A DNA stretch of 64,000 nt. Source: Mycobacterium sp. NBC_00419. Its GTDB lineage: Bacteria; Actinomycetota; Actinomycetes; Mycobacteriales; Mycobacteriaceae. Position 1 is the stretch's first letter. The number at the start of each line of letters is the position of its first letter. The notes beneath the pieces are model-generated. The model searched no databases. It was not told the DNA's origin and was given only the letters and a program-made list of their open reading frames with translations. The translations under genes and the position numbers were made by a program. Where the stretch lies: the NCBI RefSeq assembly GCF_036023875.1, contig NZ_CP107931.1, forward strand, positions 4,092,001 through 4,156,000. The letters run 5' to 3'. Positions 1 to 7,843 of the stretch are shown one piece after another.

Positions 1-1
1 G

Positions 2-1036
2 GGTTTCACCGTCGCGCACGTGCCTGCCGGTCCGCCCAGGAAGATGGTTCGGGACACCACCTTTGAGTACATGAGTGACTTCGCCCGCTATCTGGACGCG
101 CGATGGGCTGATGACCAGCCCGACGTCGCGCACTCCCATTTCTGGATGTCGGGCCTGGCCGGCCAACTGGCGGCCCGCAGCCGCGATGTGCTGACGGTGC
201 AGACATTCCACACCCTCGGCGCGGTCGAGCGGCGCCATCACCCGATCGGTGACAGCGGGCCGGAAGCCCGGCTGAAGCTGGAACCCCTTGTCGCCAAGCA
301 GTCCACGTGGGTGGCAGCAACCTGTACCGACGAGGTCTTCGAGCTGATCCACCTGGGGCGGTCGCGGACCCGCATCTCGGTGGTGCCGTGCGGGGTTGAT
401 CTCGACACCTTCACCACCGAAGGCCCGGCCGCCGCCCGGCAGGGCAATATTCACCGCATCATGGCGGTGGGAAGGCCCGCGCCGCGCAAGGGATTCGACA
501 CCATGATTGCGGCACTGCCGTCGATTCCAGACGCCGAGTACCTCATCGTCGGAGGTCCGCCGGCCGATCGCCTGGATACCGACCCGGAGGTGTCGCGGTT
601 GCGGGCGCTCGCCGCCCGGCTCGGTGTCTCTGAGCGGGTGAAGTTCACCGGTGCGGTCCCTCACGAGGACATGCCTGCGCTCTTGCGGTCGGCCGATGTG
701 CTGACATGCACCCCGTGGTTCGAGCCGTCGGGCATCGTGCCACTGGAGGCCATGGCGTGCGGTGTGCCCGTCGTCGCCTCCGCGGTGGGCGGCATGCTCG
801 ATACCGTTGTGCACGATGTGACGGGCCAACTCGTGGCTCCGCGCCGTCCGAGGGAGCTCGCCGAGGCGGTGTTGTTGGTGCTGCGCGACGGCTTCCTGCG
901 CCGCAGCTTCGGGCTCGCCGGACGGGATCGCGCGTGCGCCCGCTACTCCTGGGACCGCATCGCTTCCGACACCGTGCGGCTGTATGACCAGCTGGTCAGC
1001 GTCCGGGGTCGGCGCGCCCAGGTACCCGCCGGCTAG
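2..1036 (+). CDS. GT4-family glycosyltransferase, 5' end cut off by window
   Basis: The reading frame is open from the first bases of the window (residues before the GTG at 20 read G-F-T-V-A-H), so this is the C-terminal part of a longer protein and perhaps 60-80 N-terminal residues are missing. It contains an H-S-H-F-W acceptor-side motif and a C-terminal GT-B donor domain with the family hallmark E-P-S-G-I-V-P-L-E-A-M-A-C-G, the E-x7-E motif that binds the sugar nucleotide. Such retaining GT4 enzymes transfer a sugar from a nucleotide donor, often in glycolipid or polysaccharide synthesis. Substrate cannot be told from sequence. It ends 147 bp before rsbW and seems to be a separate transcription unit. 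Confidence 0.85.
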   Translation, partial: GFTVAHVPAGPPRKMVRDTTFEYMSDFARYLDARWADDQPDVAHSHFWMSGLAGQLAARSRDVLTVQTFHTLGAVERRHHPIGDSGPEARLKLEPLVAKQSTWVAATCTDEVFELIHLGRSRTRISVVPCGVDLDTFTTEGPAAARQGNIHRIMAVGRPAPRKGFDTMIAALPSIPDAEYLIVGGPPADRLDTDPEVSRLRALAARLGVSERVKFTGAVPHEDMPALLRSADVLTCTPWFEPSGIVPLEAMACGVPVVASAVGGMLDTVVHDVTGQLVAPRRPRELAEAVLLVLRDGFLRRSFGLAGRDRACARYSWDRIASDTVRLYDQLVSVRGRRAQVPAG

Positions 1037-1076
1037 AGCGCGCACATCGTGTCGTGGGTAACAATGTGGGCCTCCA

Positions 1077-1103
1077 GGTTTGACCTGAGTGGCCGGACGG
1101 GTA
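1077..1103 (+). promoter_or_regulatory. SigF-type promoter for rsbW-sigF
   Basis: GGTTT at 1077-1081 and GGGTA at 1099-1103 are separated by 17 bp. This matches the known mycobacterial SigF consensus (GTTT, about 15-17 bp, GGGTA). It lies 80 bp before the rsbW start, so the operon is probably autoregulated by SigF. Confidence 0.75.
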
Positions 1104-1182
1104 CCAGACGCGCACCATGACGACACCGGACAGCTCAACCCTGGACTGGAGTAGTGTCGGGGCGACCGTGCCGGGAGGCCAG

Positions 1183-1620
1183 ATGACGGATGGCGAACGA
1201 CGAGTCAGCGCGCTGGATCGCAGCGCGAGCGCTGTCGAATTCCGGGTTTCCGCCCGACTGGAGAACCTCGCAGTTCTGCGCACTCTGGTCGGCGCGGTCG
1301 GAACCTTCGAAGACCTCGATTTCGACGCCGTCGCCGATCTGCGGCTGGCCGTCGACGAGGCCTGTACCCGGCTGATCCGGTCGGCCACCCCGGACGCCAC
1401 CCTGGTCGTCGTGGTCGACCCGCGCGAGGACGTCGTCATGGTGGAGGCCTCCACCGAATGCGACACCTACGACGTCGTCACCCCCGGCAGCTTCAGCTGG
1501 CACGTGTTGAGCTCGCTGACCGACGACGTGCAGACGTTCCACAACGGTCACGAGCCCAACGGCGAGGGGCAGATCTTCGGTATCACCCTGACGACGAGGC
1601 GGGCAGGCTCAGTACGGTGA
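1183..1620 (+). CDS. rsbW: Anti-sigma F factor RsbW (UsfX), serine kinase-type ATPase fold
   Basis: The protein (145 aa) is a GHKL-fold anti-sigma factor that binds SigF and holds it inactive until STAS antagonists release it. Long identical stretches with M. tuberculosis UsfX are recalled, including A-R-L-E-N-L, G-T-F-E-D-L-D-F-D-A-V-A-D-L-R-L-A-V-D-E and P-G-S-F-S-W-H-V-L. The frame stays open to an ATG at 1117, but the ATG at 1183 is preferred. It has GGGAGG at 1173-1178, and it gives the same length as the M. tuberculosis protein. The stop overlaps the sigF GTG start (GTGA), so the two are translationally coupled. The usual upstream usfY gene is absent; a glycosyltransferase lies there. 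Confidence 0.93.
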   Translation: MTDGERRVSALDRSASAVEFRVSARLENLAVLRTLVGAVGTFEDLDFDAVADLRLAVDEACTRLIRSATPDATLVVVVDPREDVVMVEASTECDTYDVVTPGSFSWHVLSSLTDDVQTFHNGHEPNGEGQIFGITLTTRRAGSVR

Positions 1621-2408
1621 GCCCGCGATCGGCCAACAGTTCGTCCCCGCGGACGAACTCCGAGTACGCCGATGTCCCGGACATGTTCCGGGAATTGGCG
1701 ACGCTGCCGCCGGACTCGGCGGAGTTCCAGCGTCATCGAGACAAGATCGTGCAGCGGTGCCTGCCGCTGGCCGACCACATCGCCCGCCGCTTCGACGGCC
1801 GAGGCGAACCCCGCGACGACCTGGTCCAGGTGGCGCGTGTGGGTCTGGTCAACGCCGTGATCCGGTTCGACTTCGAGACCGGATCGGACTTCGTGTCCTT
1901 CGCGGTGCCGACGATCATGGGCGAGGTCCGGCGTCACTTCCGCGACAACAGCTGGTCGGTGAAGGTTCCGCGCCGGCTCAAGGAGCTGCATCTGCGCCTC
2001 GGCGCGGCGACTTCCGAACTTTCCCAACGGCTGGGCCGCGCGCCGACCGCGAGCGAACTGGCCGCGGAACTCGAGATGGACCGCGAAGAGGTCATCGAAG
2101 GTCTGGTCGCGGGCAGTTCCTACAACACACTGTCGATCGACAGTGGCGGCAGCGGTAGCGACGAGGACGCGCCTGCGATCCTCGACACCCTCGGTGACGT
2201 GGACACCAGCCTGGACCAGATCGAGAACCGGGAAGCGCTGCGGCCCCTACTCGCAGCGCTTCCGGAACGCGAACGAACTGTGCTACTGCTTCGATTCTTC
2301 GAATCGCTGACCCAGACCCAGATCGCGGAGCGGGTCGGGATCTCGCAGATGCACGTCTCGCGGTTGCTGGCTAAATCGCTAGCTCGACTCCGCGACGAGT
2401 TGCAGTAA
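1617..2408 (+). CDS. sigF: Alternative RNA polymerase sigma factor SigF
   Basis: This 263-aa group 3 sigma factor directs RNA polymerase to stress and stationary-phase promoters. Region 2 is visible around H-I-A-R-R-F-x-G-R-G-E-P-R-D-D-L and V-P-T-I-M-G-E-V-R-R-H-F-R-D. The region 4 helix-turn-helix is R-V-G-I-S-Q-M-H-V-S-R-L-L near the C-terminus. The frame is open upstream to 1458, but the GTG at 1617 overlaps the rsbW stop and gives the family length (261 aa in M. tuberculosis). The last 30 bp overlap the convergent STAS gene. Expression is probably driven by the SigF promoter at 1077-1103. Confidence 0.96.
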   Translation: MSPRSANSSSPRTNSEYADVPDMFRELATLPPDSAEFQRHRDKIVQRCLPLADHIARRFDGRGEPRDDLVQVARVGLVNAVIRFDFETGSDFVSFAVPTIMGEVRRHFRDNSWSVKVPRRLKELHLRLGAATSELSQRLGRAPTASELAAELEMDREEVIEGLVAGSSYNTLSIDSGGSGSDEDAPAILDTLGDVDTSLDQIENREALRPLLAALPERERTVLLLRFFESLTQTQIAERVGISQMHVSRLLAKSLARLRDELQ

Positions 2409-2819
2409 CCGTCGCGGTTCGCCGTCGAGCAACGTGATCGCCTCGGGCACGGTGGCCGCGACCGGCAGAACGTTGTCGCGGTCGCAGACCCGCAGCAGCC
2501 TGGCTACCGCTTCACCCGACACCAGCGCCCACCGGGCCCCGGCGTGCGCACAGCGCACGTTGACCGTGTGCAGGGCTGAAAAGCCAGCCGTACCACAGAA
2601 ATCCAGCGAGCTCATGTCCAGCACGAGCCGCACGCCTTCGTCGGCGCACTGCTCGACCTGGTTGGCGAACTCGGTCGCGTTGGACGCATCGAGCTCGCCG
2701 GTGACGGTGATGATGCCGACCGTCTCGTCGGGCCATTGGGTGGTGAAACGTGCGGTGTGGCAATCGACGATGTGTTGCGCAGCCGAACGTCGGGATCGAT
2801 CTGTTCCTGTAACAGACAT
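2379..2819 (-). CDS. STAS-domain anti-sigma factor antagonist
   Basis: The 146-aa product carries a STAS domain from about residue 25. It has a strand pattern I-I-T-V-T-G-E-L-D-A-S-N and the helix-start segment L-D-F-C-G-T-A-G-F-S-A-L, where SpoIIAA/RsbV proteins carry the phosphorylatable serine; here Thr77 sits in that position. Such proteins bind anti-sigma kinases and free the sigma factor, so RsbW is the obvious partner. The frame extends 31 codons further upstream, but ATG 2819 has GGAG seven bases before it. The gene runs against sigF and overlaps its 3' end by 30 bp. It is not the RsfA or RsfB sequence I remember, so no symbol is given. Confidence 0.85.
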   Translation of the reverse strand: MSVTGTDRSRRSAAQHIVDCHTARFTTQWPDETVGIITVTGELDASNATEFANQVEQCADEGVRLVLDMSSLDFCGTAGFSALHTVNVRCAHAGARWALVSGEAVARLLRVCDRDNVLPVAATVPEAITLLDGEPRRLLQLVAESS

Positions 2820-3038
2820 GGTGACTCCATCAGTCGAAGGATTCGTACTGTGGATCACGTCAAGGTGGCGAAGCCCGAAGTGCAGGGAGTTGATGCCTAC
2901 CCCGCACGTCAATGACGTTGTTTCCGGGCGGCTGTTAACTCAACCTGTGGCCAACACTACTCTGCGGGGGCGTCAAAGGACAGTTGGTCAGAAAACTCTC
3001 ATCGTTTTCATGTTCGGTTATTGACCTTCGGGCAAGCG

Positions 3039-4205
3039 CTACGGCAGCGGGGTCAGGGGGCCGCCCATGATGTTGCCGACGATGCCGCGAATGATGTTGC
3101 TGCCGTCCTCGTTTCGCAGCTCGTTATACCACTGGGCGGTCTTGTCGGGGTCCTTGGCATGGGTCAGGTCGCAGCGCTTGCGGGCCCGCAGCACCAGGTC
3201 GCCCGCCCGACCGCTGCGGGCCTGCTGGTAGGCGGCCAGGGCGGCGGACGCATCATCGGGGTGATCGCGCAGCGCCCACTGCAGCGCGATCGCGTCCTCC
3301 ATCGCCGAGCAGCCACCCTGCCCGATATCGGGGGTGGTGTTGTGGGCGGCGTCGCCGAGCACGGCCACCCGTCCCTTGACCCAGGTGTGGAAGGGATCGA
3401 GGTCGAGGATCTCGACCCGGTTGGTGGTCATCGGGTCGAGGCGCTCGATCAGTGCCTGGACACCCGGGGCCCAGCCGGCGAACTGCCGGCGCAGCACGTC
3501 TCGGGCCGTGGCGCGGTCGTACTCCAGCCCCGCCGGCTCGAGTGAATCGAAGAAGAAGTAGAACCGATTGTCGGCCACCGGCATCACCGAAACACGTTTT
3601 CCCGCACCGACATAGGTGGTCCATCTGTTGGCGGGACCGATCCGCTCGTCGACCTCGACCAGGCCGTTGTAGTTGACGTAGCCGGCGTACCGGCGGGTCA
3701 CCGGGTAGCCGAGTACATACTCGCGGGTGATCGAGCCGGCACCGTCGGCGCCGATGATGACATCGGCGGTCACCGTCGTCCCGTCGTCGAACGTGGCCGT
3801 CGCGTGGTCCCCGCCGTCGTGCACCTCGAGCATCTTCATGCCGAAGTGGATTGCATCGAGGCCGTAGGCCTGCATCAGCATCAGTTGGAGTTCGGCGCGT
3901 GCGATCGGGTAGGGGCGCTGGCCGACCTCGTCGATGAGGGGCGCCATCCCGAACAGGCACAGGGTTTCCCCGGAGAAGGCGTCGAGGTAGCTCATCTCCT
4001 CGACGATGCCGCCGAGTTGGGCCGTCTGGTGTTCCAGGCCCAGATAGTTCAGGCATTTCACCCCGTTGGACCACACCGAGATCGCCGCACCCACCGGCTT
4101 GTTCTCGGTGACCCGCTCGTAGACCTCGGTGTCGATCCCGATCTGGCGCAGCGCGATGGCGGCGCTCATACCGCCCATCCCCGCGCCGATGATCACGACC
4201 TTCAC
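3039..4205 (-). CDS. hpxO: FAD-dependent urate hydroxylase
   Basis: The protein (388 aa) hydroxylates urate to 5-hydroxyisourate using FAD, NADH and oxygen, replacing classical uricase. It shows an N-terminal Rossmann G-A-G-M-G-G and the FAD motif around G-D-A-A-H. Arg204, Tyr216 and Asp293, the active-site residues described for Klebsiella HpxO, fall at the same numbers here (in G-K-R-V-S, R-F-Y-F-F-F-D and T-T-P-D-I-G-Q-G-G). Close similarity to HpxO runs the whole length, including K-P-V-G-A-A-I-S-V-W near the start. It is the last gene of the minus-strand urate operon, two bases after uraH. Confidence 0.95.
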   Translation of the reverse strand: MKVVIIGAGMGGMSAAIALRQIGIDTEVYERVTENKPVGAAISVWSNGVKCLNYLGLEHQTAQLGGIVEEMSYLDAFSGETLCLFGMAPLIDEVGQRPYPIARAELQLMLMQAYGLDAIHFGMKMLEVHDGGDHATATFDDGTTVTADVIIGADGAGSITREYVLGYPVTRRYAGYVNYNGLVEVDERIGPANRWTTYVGAGKRVSVMPVADNRFYFFFDSLEPAGLEYDRATARDVLRRQFAGWAPGVQALIERLDPMTTNRVEILDLDPFHTWVKGRVAVLGDAAHNTTPDIGQGGCSAMEDAIALQWALRDHPDDASAALAAYQQARSGRAGDLVLRARKRCDLTHAKDPDKTAQWYNELRNEDGSNIIRGIVGNIMGGPLTPLP

Positions 4206-4207
4206 GC

Positions 4208-4528
4208 TCAGCTCCCTCGGTAGGTGGAGTACGAGTACGGCGCCAGCAGCAGCGGCACGTGGTATTTGCCTGCCGCGTCGGTGATCTCGAAGGTGATGAC
4301 GACCTCCGGGTAGAACGTGGTCACACCCTGGCGGGCGAAGTAGGCGCCGGTGTCGAAATGGAGCCGGTGCGCACCGGTCGGCACGTCACCGCCGAGCCCC
4401 GAGATCCGGCCGTCGGCATCGGTGAGCTCGGTCAGCATGCTGCTGCCGCCACCGGTGAGAGTGACGGTGACCCCGGCGGCGGGCCTGCCGGTGGTGGAGT
4501 CCAGGACATGGGTGCTCAGGTGTGCCAT
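4208..4528 (-). CDS. uraH: 5-hydroxyisourate hydrolase (transthyretin-like)
   Basis: At 106 aa this is a full-length HIUase, hydrolysing 5-hydroxyisourate to OHCU, the second step from urate to allantoin. The N-terminal L-S-T-H-V-L-D signature (His7), the K-Y-H-V-P-L-L-L-A-P segment (His90) and the C-terminal Y-R-G-S tetrapeptide are the family hallmarks and supply the active-site residues. It lies between uraD and hpxO with gaps of 4 and 2 bp, so one transcript is nearly certain. Confidence 0.96.
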   Translation of the reverse strand: MAHLSTHVLDSTTGRPAAGVTVTLTGGGSSMLTELTDADGRISGLGGDVPTGAHRLHFDTGAYFARQGVTTFYPEVVITFEITDAAGKYHVPLLLAPYSYSTYRGS

Positions 4529-4532
4529 GTGC

Positions 4533-5042
4533 TCAAGCCTGCCCCATGAGCGGCTCGCTCAGCAGCCGTTGCAGCCGAAGGCGGTTGATCTTGGCCAGTT
4601 CGTAGCGCATCACCCGCCGCTCGGTGTCGGGGTCGTTGCCCAGCCGCTCGGTCAGGATGGCCAGCAATTCCTCGGCGGAGCGCCCGCTGGCACACACCAG
4701 GTAGACGTAGCCGAAGGTGTCTTCGTACTGCCTGTTGCGCTCCGCCAGTTCGGCTTTCACGGCTGTATCGGCACCGGTCACGCCGGCCTGCTCGCGCTGC
4801 GACGACGGGTTGTCGGCCCGCTCGCCGATGCGGGGGTGGCCGTCGAGGGCGGCGTCGAGTTCGGCGTCGGGAAGTTCGGCCAGGACCCGGTCGGCGCGGT
4901 CCAGCAGCGCCTCGACGTCGGCGAACGGCCCGCCGGCGAGCACCCGCCGGGCCCAGATCGGCGACGAGCACACCTCGAACAGCGCATGCATCCGCTGGCG
5001 GTCGGACAGCCGGTTGAAACCGTCGAGACCGAGGGCTCTCAC
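4533..5042 (-). CDS. uraD: OHCU decarboxylase (allantoin-forming)
   Basis: This 169-aa protein decarboxylates 2-oxo-4-hydroxy-4-carboxy-5-ureidoimidazoline to S-allantoin. The catalytic His69 is in G-H-P-R-I-G-E, and a Glu near the second catalytic position (Glu84) lies in S-Q-R-E-Q-A-G-V. The C-terminal helix L-A-K-I-N-R-L-R-L is typical of the family. Its start overlaps the stop of the upstream permease fusion by 4 bp. It is the intact catalytic copy; a second UraD-like domain sits on the C-terminus of the neighbouring permease but lacks the catalytic histidine. Confidence 0.95.
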   Translation of the reverse strand: MRALGLDGFNRLSDRQRMHALFEVCSSPIWARRVLAGGPFADVEALLDRADRVLAELPDAELDAALDGHPRIGERADNPSSQREQAGVTGADTAVKAELAERNRQYEDTFGYVYLVCASGRSAEELLAILTERLGNDPDTERRVMRYELAKINRLRLQRLLSEPLMGQA

Positions 5043-6937
5043 GTCAGCTCGTCGAGCCGGGTGAACCGTGCCGCCGCGATCGGGTTGGCATCGGCCACCA
5101 ATTCGCTGAACCGGTAGTTCGCGATCTTGGCGATCTCGATGAGCGCGAACGCCTTCTCCGCGCTGGCCGAGTTGTCCATCCGCGACCAGCCGTTGCGCAA
5201 CACGTTCTCGAACGGCTTGGTCTCGCGGGCACAGATCACCAGCGGGAAGCCAAAGTGCTCGCGGTAGGCGCCGGCTAACTCCACCAGGTCATTGTGGTCC
5301 TGTTCGCCGAGGCTGCTCAGCGCGACGTGGTCGACGGCCAGCACATGGCCGTTCTCGTCTTCGGCGCCCAGGTCGGGGAAGGCGTTGATGAGCTCGAGTT
5401 GCTGTTCGGTGGAGCCGGTCAGCAGCGCGTCCTGGAACGCCTCCCGGAGTTCCCGGGTGTCGGCGAACGGGCGCTGCTGGAACGCACGGCCCACCGCCCA
5501 CGGCACGTCCTGCACCACATGGCCGAACACCTCGGTGAACCGCTGCTCGGTCATGGCGTTGACCTCGTCGAGGGTGATGGTGCCGCCGCCGGCCACCCGC
5601 GGCCCGCGGCTGCCGGTGTGGAAGAACACGATGTTGAGCAGGATCGCGGCGATCGCGCCGGCGCTGATGCCGCTGCCGAACAACAGGTCCGCGCCCTTGG
5701 GCATGGCCTTGGCGACGTCGGGGTAGCTGGTGACCCACAAGGCCAGGGCCAGGCTGGTGGTCACGATGATCAGGTTGCGATGGTCGGTGAAGTCGACCTT
5801 GCCGAGGGTCTGGATGCCGACGACGGCCACGGTGGCGAACAGCGTCAGCGCCGCCCCGCCCAGGACCGGCTGGGGGATCGACGACACGACGGCGGCCACC
5901 TTGGGCAGGAAGCCGAGCAGGATCATGATGGCGCCGGCCGCGGCCACCACCCAGCGGCTCTTGACCCCGGTCAGCCGGACCAGGCCGACATTCTCGGAGA
6001 ACGCGGTGTAGGGAAACGAGTTGAAGACACCGCCGATGACGGTGGCCAGACCGTCGGCGCGCAGCACGTTGCCGATGTCGTCGGCCTTGACCCGCTTGCC
6101 GACGATCTCACCGGTGGCGATGGTGCTGCCGGTGGACTCCACGGCGGTGATCAACAGCACGATGATCATCGTGATACAGGCGGCGACGTCGAATTTGGGC
6201 AGACCAAACAGGAACGGCTGAGTGAAGCCGATCAGATCGGCGCGGCCGACCTTGTCAAAGTTCATGTCTCCCAAAGCAAATGCCACCACACAGCCGATCA
6301 CCAGACCCAACAGCACCGCGATGGTGGCCAGGAAGCCGCGGAAGATCCGCTGGATCGCCACGATCACCGCGATCGTGCCGACCGCGTAGAGCAGCCAGCG
6401 GATGTTGGAGGCGTCGATCTCCCCGGTGTGCGGGTTGGTGACGGCGTCGTGTGCACCGACAGGCACCAGGCACAACCCGATGATGGTGATCAGGGTGCCG
6501 GTCACCACCGGCGGGAAGAAGCGCAGCAGCTTGATGAAGATCGGTGCGATCAGGAACGTGAAGACACCGGCGACGATCACCGCGCCGTAGACGTAGAGCA
6601 GGCTGGACGCACCGCCGCCGTGGGCCAGTCCGATCGCGATGATCGGCGAGACCCCGGCGAAGGTGACTCCCTGCAGCAGCGGCAGCCGCACCCCGACCCG
6701 CCAGAACCCGACCGATTGGATGATCGAGGCGATGCCGCAGGTGAATAGGTCGGCGGTGATCAGCTTGACGAGTTCGTCGGCGGGCAGCTTGATCGCGCTG
6801 GCGATCAGGATGGGCACCAGGACGGCACCGGCGTAGAACGCCACCACATGCTGGAAGCCGTAGGTGGCCAGCTTCGGCAGAGGCAGGACCTCGTCGACCG
6901 GGTGGACCCTCTTGGTGAGCCTCGTCGGGGCGGACAT
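5039..6937 (-). CDS. NCS2 urate/xanthine permease fused to a UraD-like domain
   Basis: The protein (632 aa) joins two families. Residues 1-450 form a nucleobase:cation symporter-2 transporter. The TM1 Gln-His pair is Q29-H30, the TM8 acidic motif is A-V-E-S-T-G-S (E267), and the NAT signature E-N-V-G-L-V-R-L-T-G is at 315-324. Residues 458-625 are a UraD domain (Y-R-E-H-F-G-F-P-L-V-I-C, E-I-A-K-I-A-N-Y-R-F). In it the catalytic His is Phe520 (A-F-P-D-L-G), while the catalytic Glu seems kept at 545. The permease very likely brings in urate for the operon behind it. The fused domain is more likely a binding, sensing or docking module than an enzyme. The frame runs 85 codons further upstream into mocA, but ATG 6937 begins the family-like sequence. 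Confidence 0.9.
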   Translation of the reverse strand: MSAPTRLTKRVHPVDEVLPLPKLATYGFQHVVAFYAGAVLVPILIASAIKLPADELVKLITADLFTCGIASIIQSVGFWRVGVRLPLLQGVTFAGVSPIIAIGLAHGGGASSLLYVYGAVIVAGVFTFLIAPIFIKLLRFFPPVVTGTLITIIGLCLVPVGAHDAVTNPHTGEIDASNIRWLLYAVGTIAVIVAIQRIFRGFLATIAVLLGLVIGCVVAFALGDMNFDKVGRADLIGFTQPFLFGLPKFDVAACITMIIVLLITAVESTGSTIATGEIVGKRVKADDIGNVLRADGLATVIGGVFNSFPYTAFSENVGLVRLTGVKSRWVVAAAGAIMILLGFLPKVAAVVSSIPQPVLGGAALTLFATVAVVGIQTLGKVDFTDHRNLIIVTTSLALALWVTSYPDVAKAMPKGADLLFGSGISAGAIAAILLNIVFFHTGSRGPRVAGGGTITLDEVNAMTEQRFTEVFGHVVQDVPWAVGRAFQQRPFADTRELREAFQDALLTGSTEQQLELINAFPDLGAEDENGHVLAVDHVALSSLGEQDHNDLVELAGAYREHFGFPLVICARETKPFENVLRNGWSRMDNSASAEKAFALIEIAKIANYRFSELVADANPIAAARFTRLDELT

Positions 6938-6970
6938 GGGACAAGAATCCCGCCAGTTCACACTATTCGC

Positions 6971-7528
6971 ATGTCGAAGCGCGACGACTCCGGCGGCGAG
7001 GCCGCCGGCATACTGCTGGCGGCCGGTGCCGGAGTCCGCTATGGCATGCCCAAAGTGCTTGCTGCACAGGGGCAGTGGCTGGCGTCCGCGGTGGCGGCAC
7101 TGTCGGCGGGCGGCTGCGGCGACGTGATCGTGGTGCTGGGTGCCGCGGTCGTGGAGGTGCCAGCGCCGGCCCGCGCGGTGCTCGCCGAGCACTGGCAGCG
7201 TGGGATGGGGGCCTCACTGCGGGCCGGTCTGGACGCGGCCGGGAATGCCGGTTACGCGGTGGTGCTCACCGTCGACACCCCCGACATCGGCGCCGACGTG
7301 ATCACGCGGGTGCTGGCGGCAGCGCGTGGATCGGCAGCCGGAATCGCCAGGGCCGTCTACGAGGGCAGGCCCGGCCACCCGGTGGTGATCTCGCGACGGC
7401 ACTGGCCGGCCCTACTGGCGACCCTGGGCGGCGACGAGGGGGCACGGCGGTTCCTGTCCGCACGCACCGACGTGGTGGCCGTCGACTGTGCGGATCTGGC
7501 CACCGGCGCCGATATCGACGAGCCCTAG
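6971..7528 (+). CDS. mocA: MobA/MocA-like molybdenum cofactor nucleotidyltransferase
   Basis: This 185-aa protein has the nucleotidyltransferase start G-I-L-L-A-A-G-A-G followed by P-K-V-L, where the usual G-R-x-G is reduced to G-V-R-Y-G. It also carries the metal-binding V-D-T-P-D and the C-terminal G-R-P-G-H-P-V motif of MocA/CoxD-type proteins. These add CMP to molybdopterin for xanthine dehydrogenase-type enzymes. Its start is 33 bp from the divergent urate operon, which fits a role in maturing a purine-oxidising hydroxylase; no xanthine dehydrogenase is in the window. The frame continues upstream, but ATG 6971 begins the homologous sequence. Confidence 0.8.
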   Translation: MSKRDDSGGEAAGILLAAGAGVRYGMPKVLAAQGQWLASAVAALSAGGCGDVIVVLGAAVVEVPAPARAVLAEHWQRGMGASLRAGLDAAGNAGYAVVLTVDTPDIGADVITRVLAAARGSAAGIARAVYEGRPGHPVVISRRHWPALLATLGGDEGARRFLSARTDVVAVDCADLATGADIDEP

Positions 7529-7842
7529 ATGCCGAAGGCGGCCGCGAATCTGCGTACCGCGTCGGCGGCCACCGCGGCGGCGTTGTCGTGGCCGGGGCGC
7601 GCCCTGGTGCTCACCGCACCGTTGCGCGGATCGAGTCTGACCTCGGCGAGCAGTTCACCGGTCGATGGTTCACAGACCGCCCAGGAGTATCCGGTGTCGG
7701 ATGCCCACGCGGCCAGACTCGCCTCGACGTAGTCGGGTCCGGTCTCGCCGAGCTGGGCCAGGGCATACCGGTCGTCGATGCGTTCGTCGGCGCGCAGCGC
7801 TCGCAAATACCATGCGCCGGAATTGATTTCGACGGGCTCCAC
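7525..7842 (-). CDS. Small GNAT-like protein
   Basis: The 105-aa product resembles part of mycobacterial GNAT N-acetyltransferases: W-Y-L-R-A-L-R-A-D-E-R-I-D-D-R near the start, then a core strand pair W-A-V-C-E-P-S-T-G-E-L-L-A-E-V. It lacks the acetyl-CoA pyrophosphate loop (R/Q-x-x-G-x-G/A) and is far shorter than usual, so catalytic activity is doubtful. It overlaps the mocA 3' end by 4 bp in convergent orientation and lies directly downstream of the DUF1707 gene. Function unknown. Confidence 0.55.
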   Translation of the reverse strand: MEPVEINSGAWYLRALRADERIDDRYALAQLGETGPDYVEASLAAWASDTGYSWAVCEPSTGELLAEVRLDPRNGAVSTRARPGHDNAAAVAADAVRRFAAAFGI

Positions 7843-7843
7843 C

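Noticed and set aside
1117..1182. A longer rsbW from ATG 1117
   Set aside because: There is no Shine-Dalgarno sequence there, while ATG 1183 has GGGAGG and gives the family length; the extra residues are not conserved as far as I recall.
2434..3024. A 196-codon plus-strand frame over the STAS gene and its upstream region
   Set aside because: It is antisense to a protein with a clear STAS domain and has no recognisable domain itself.
5294..6748. A 484-codon plus-strand frame opposite the permease fusion
   Set aside because: The translation is rich in Asp, Gly, His and Gln with no fold signature; the minus-strand permease is clear.
6938..7192. An 85-residue N-terminal extension of the permease frame
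   Set aside because: It runs through mocA on the opposite strand and has no similarity to transporters; ATG 6937 fits better.
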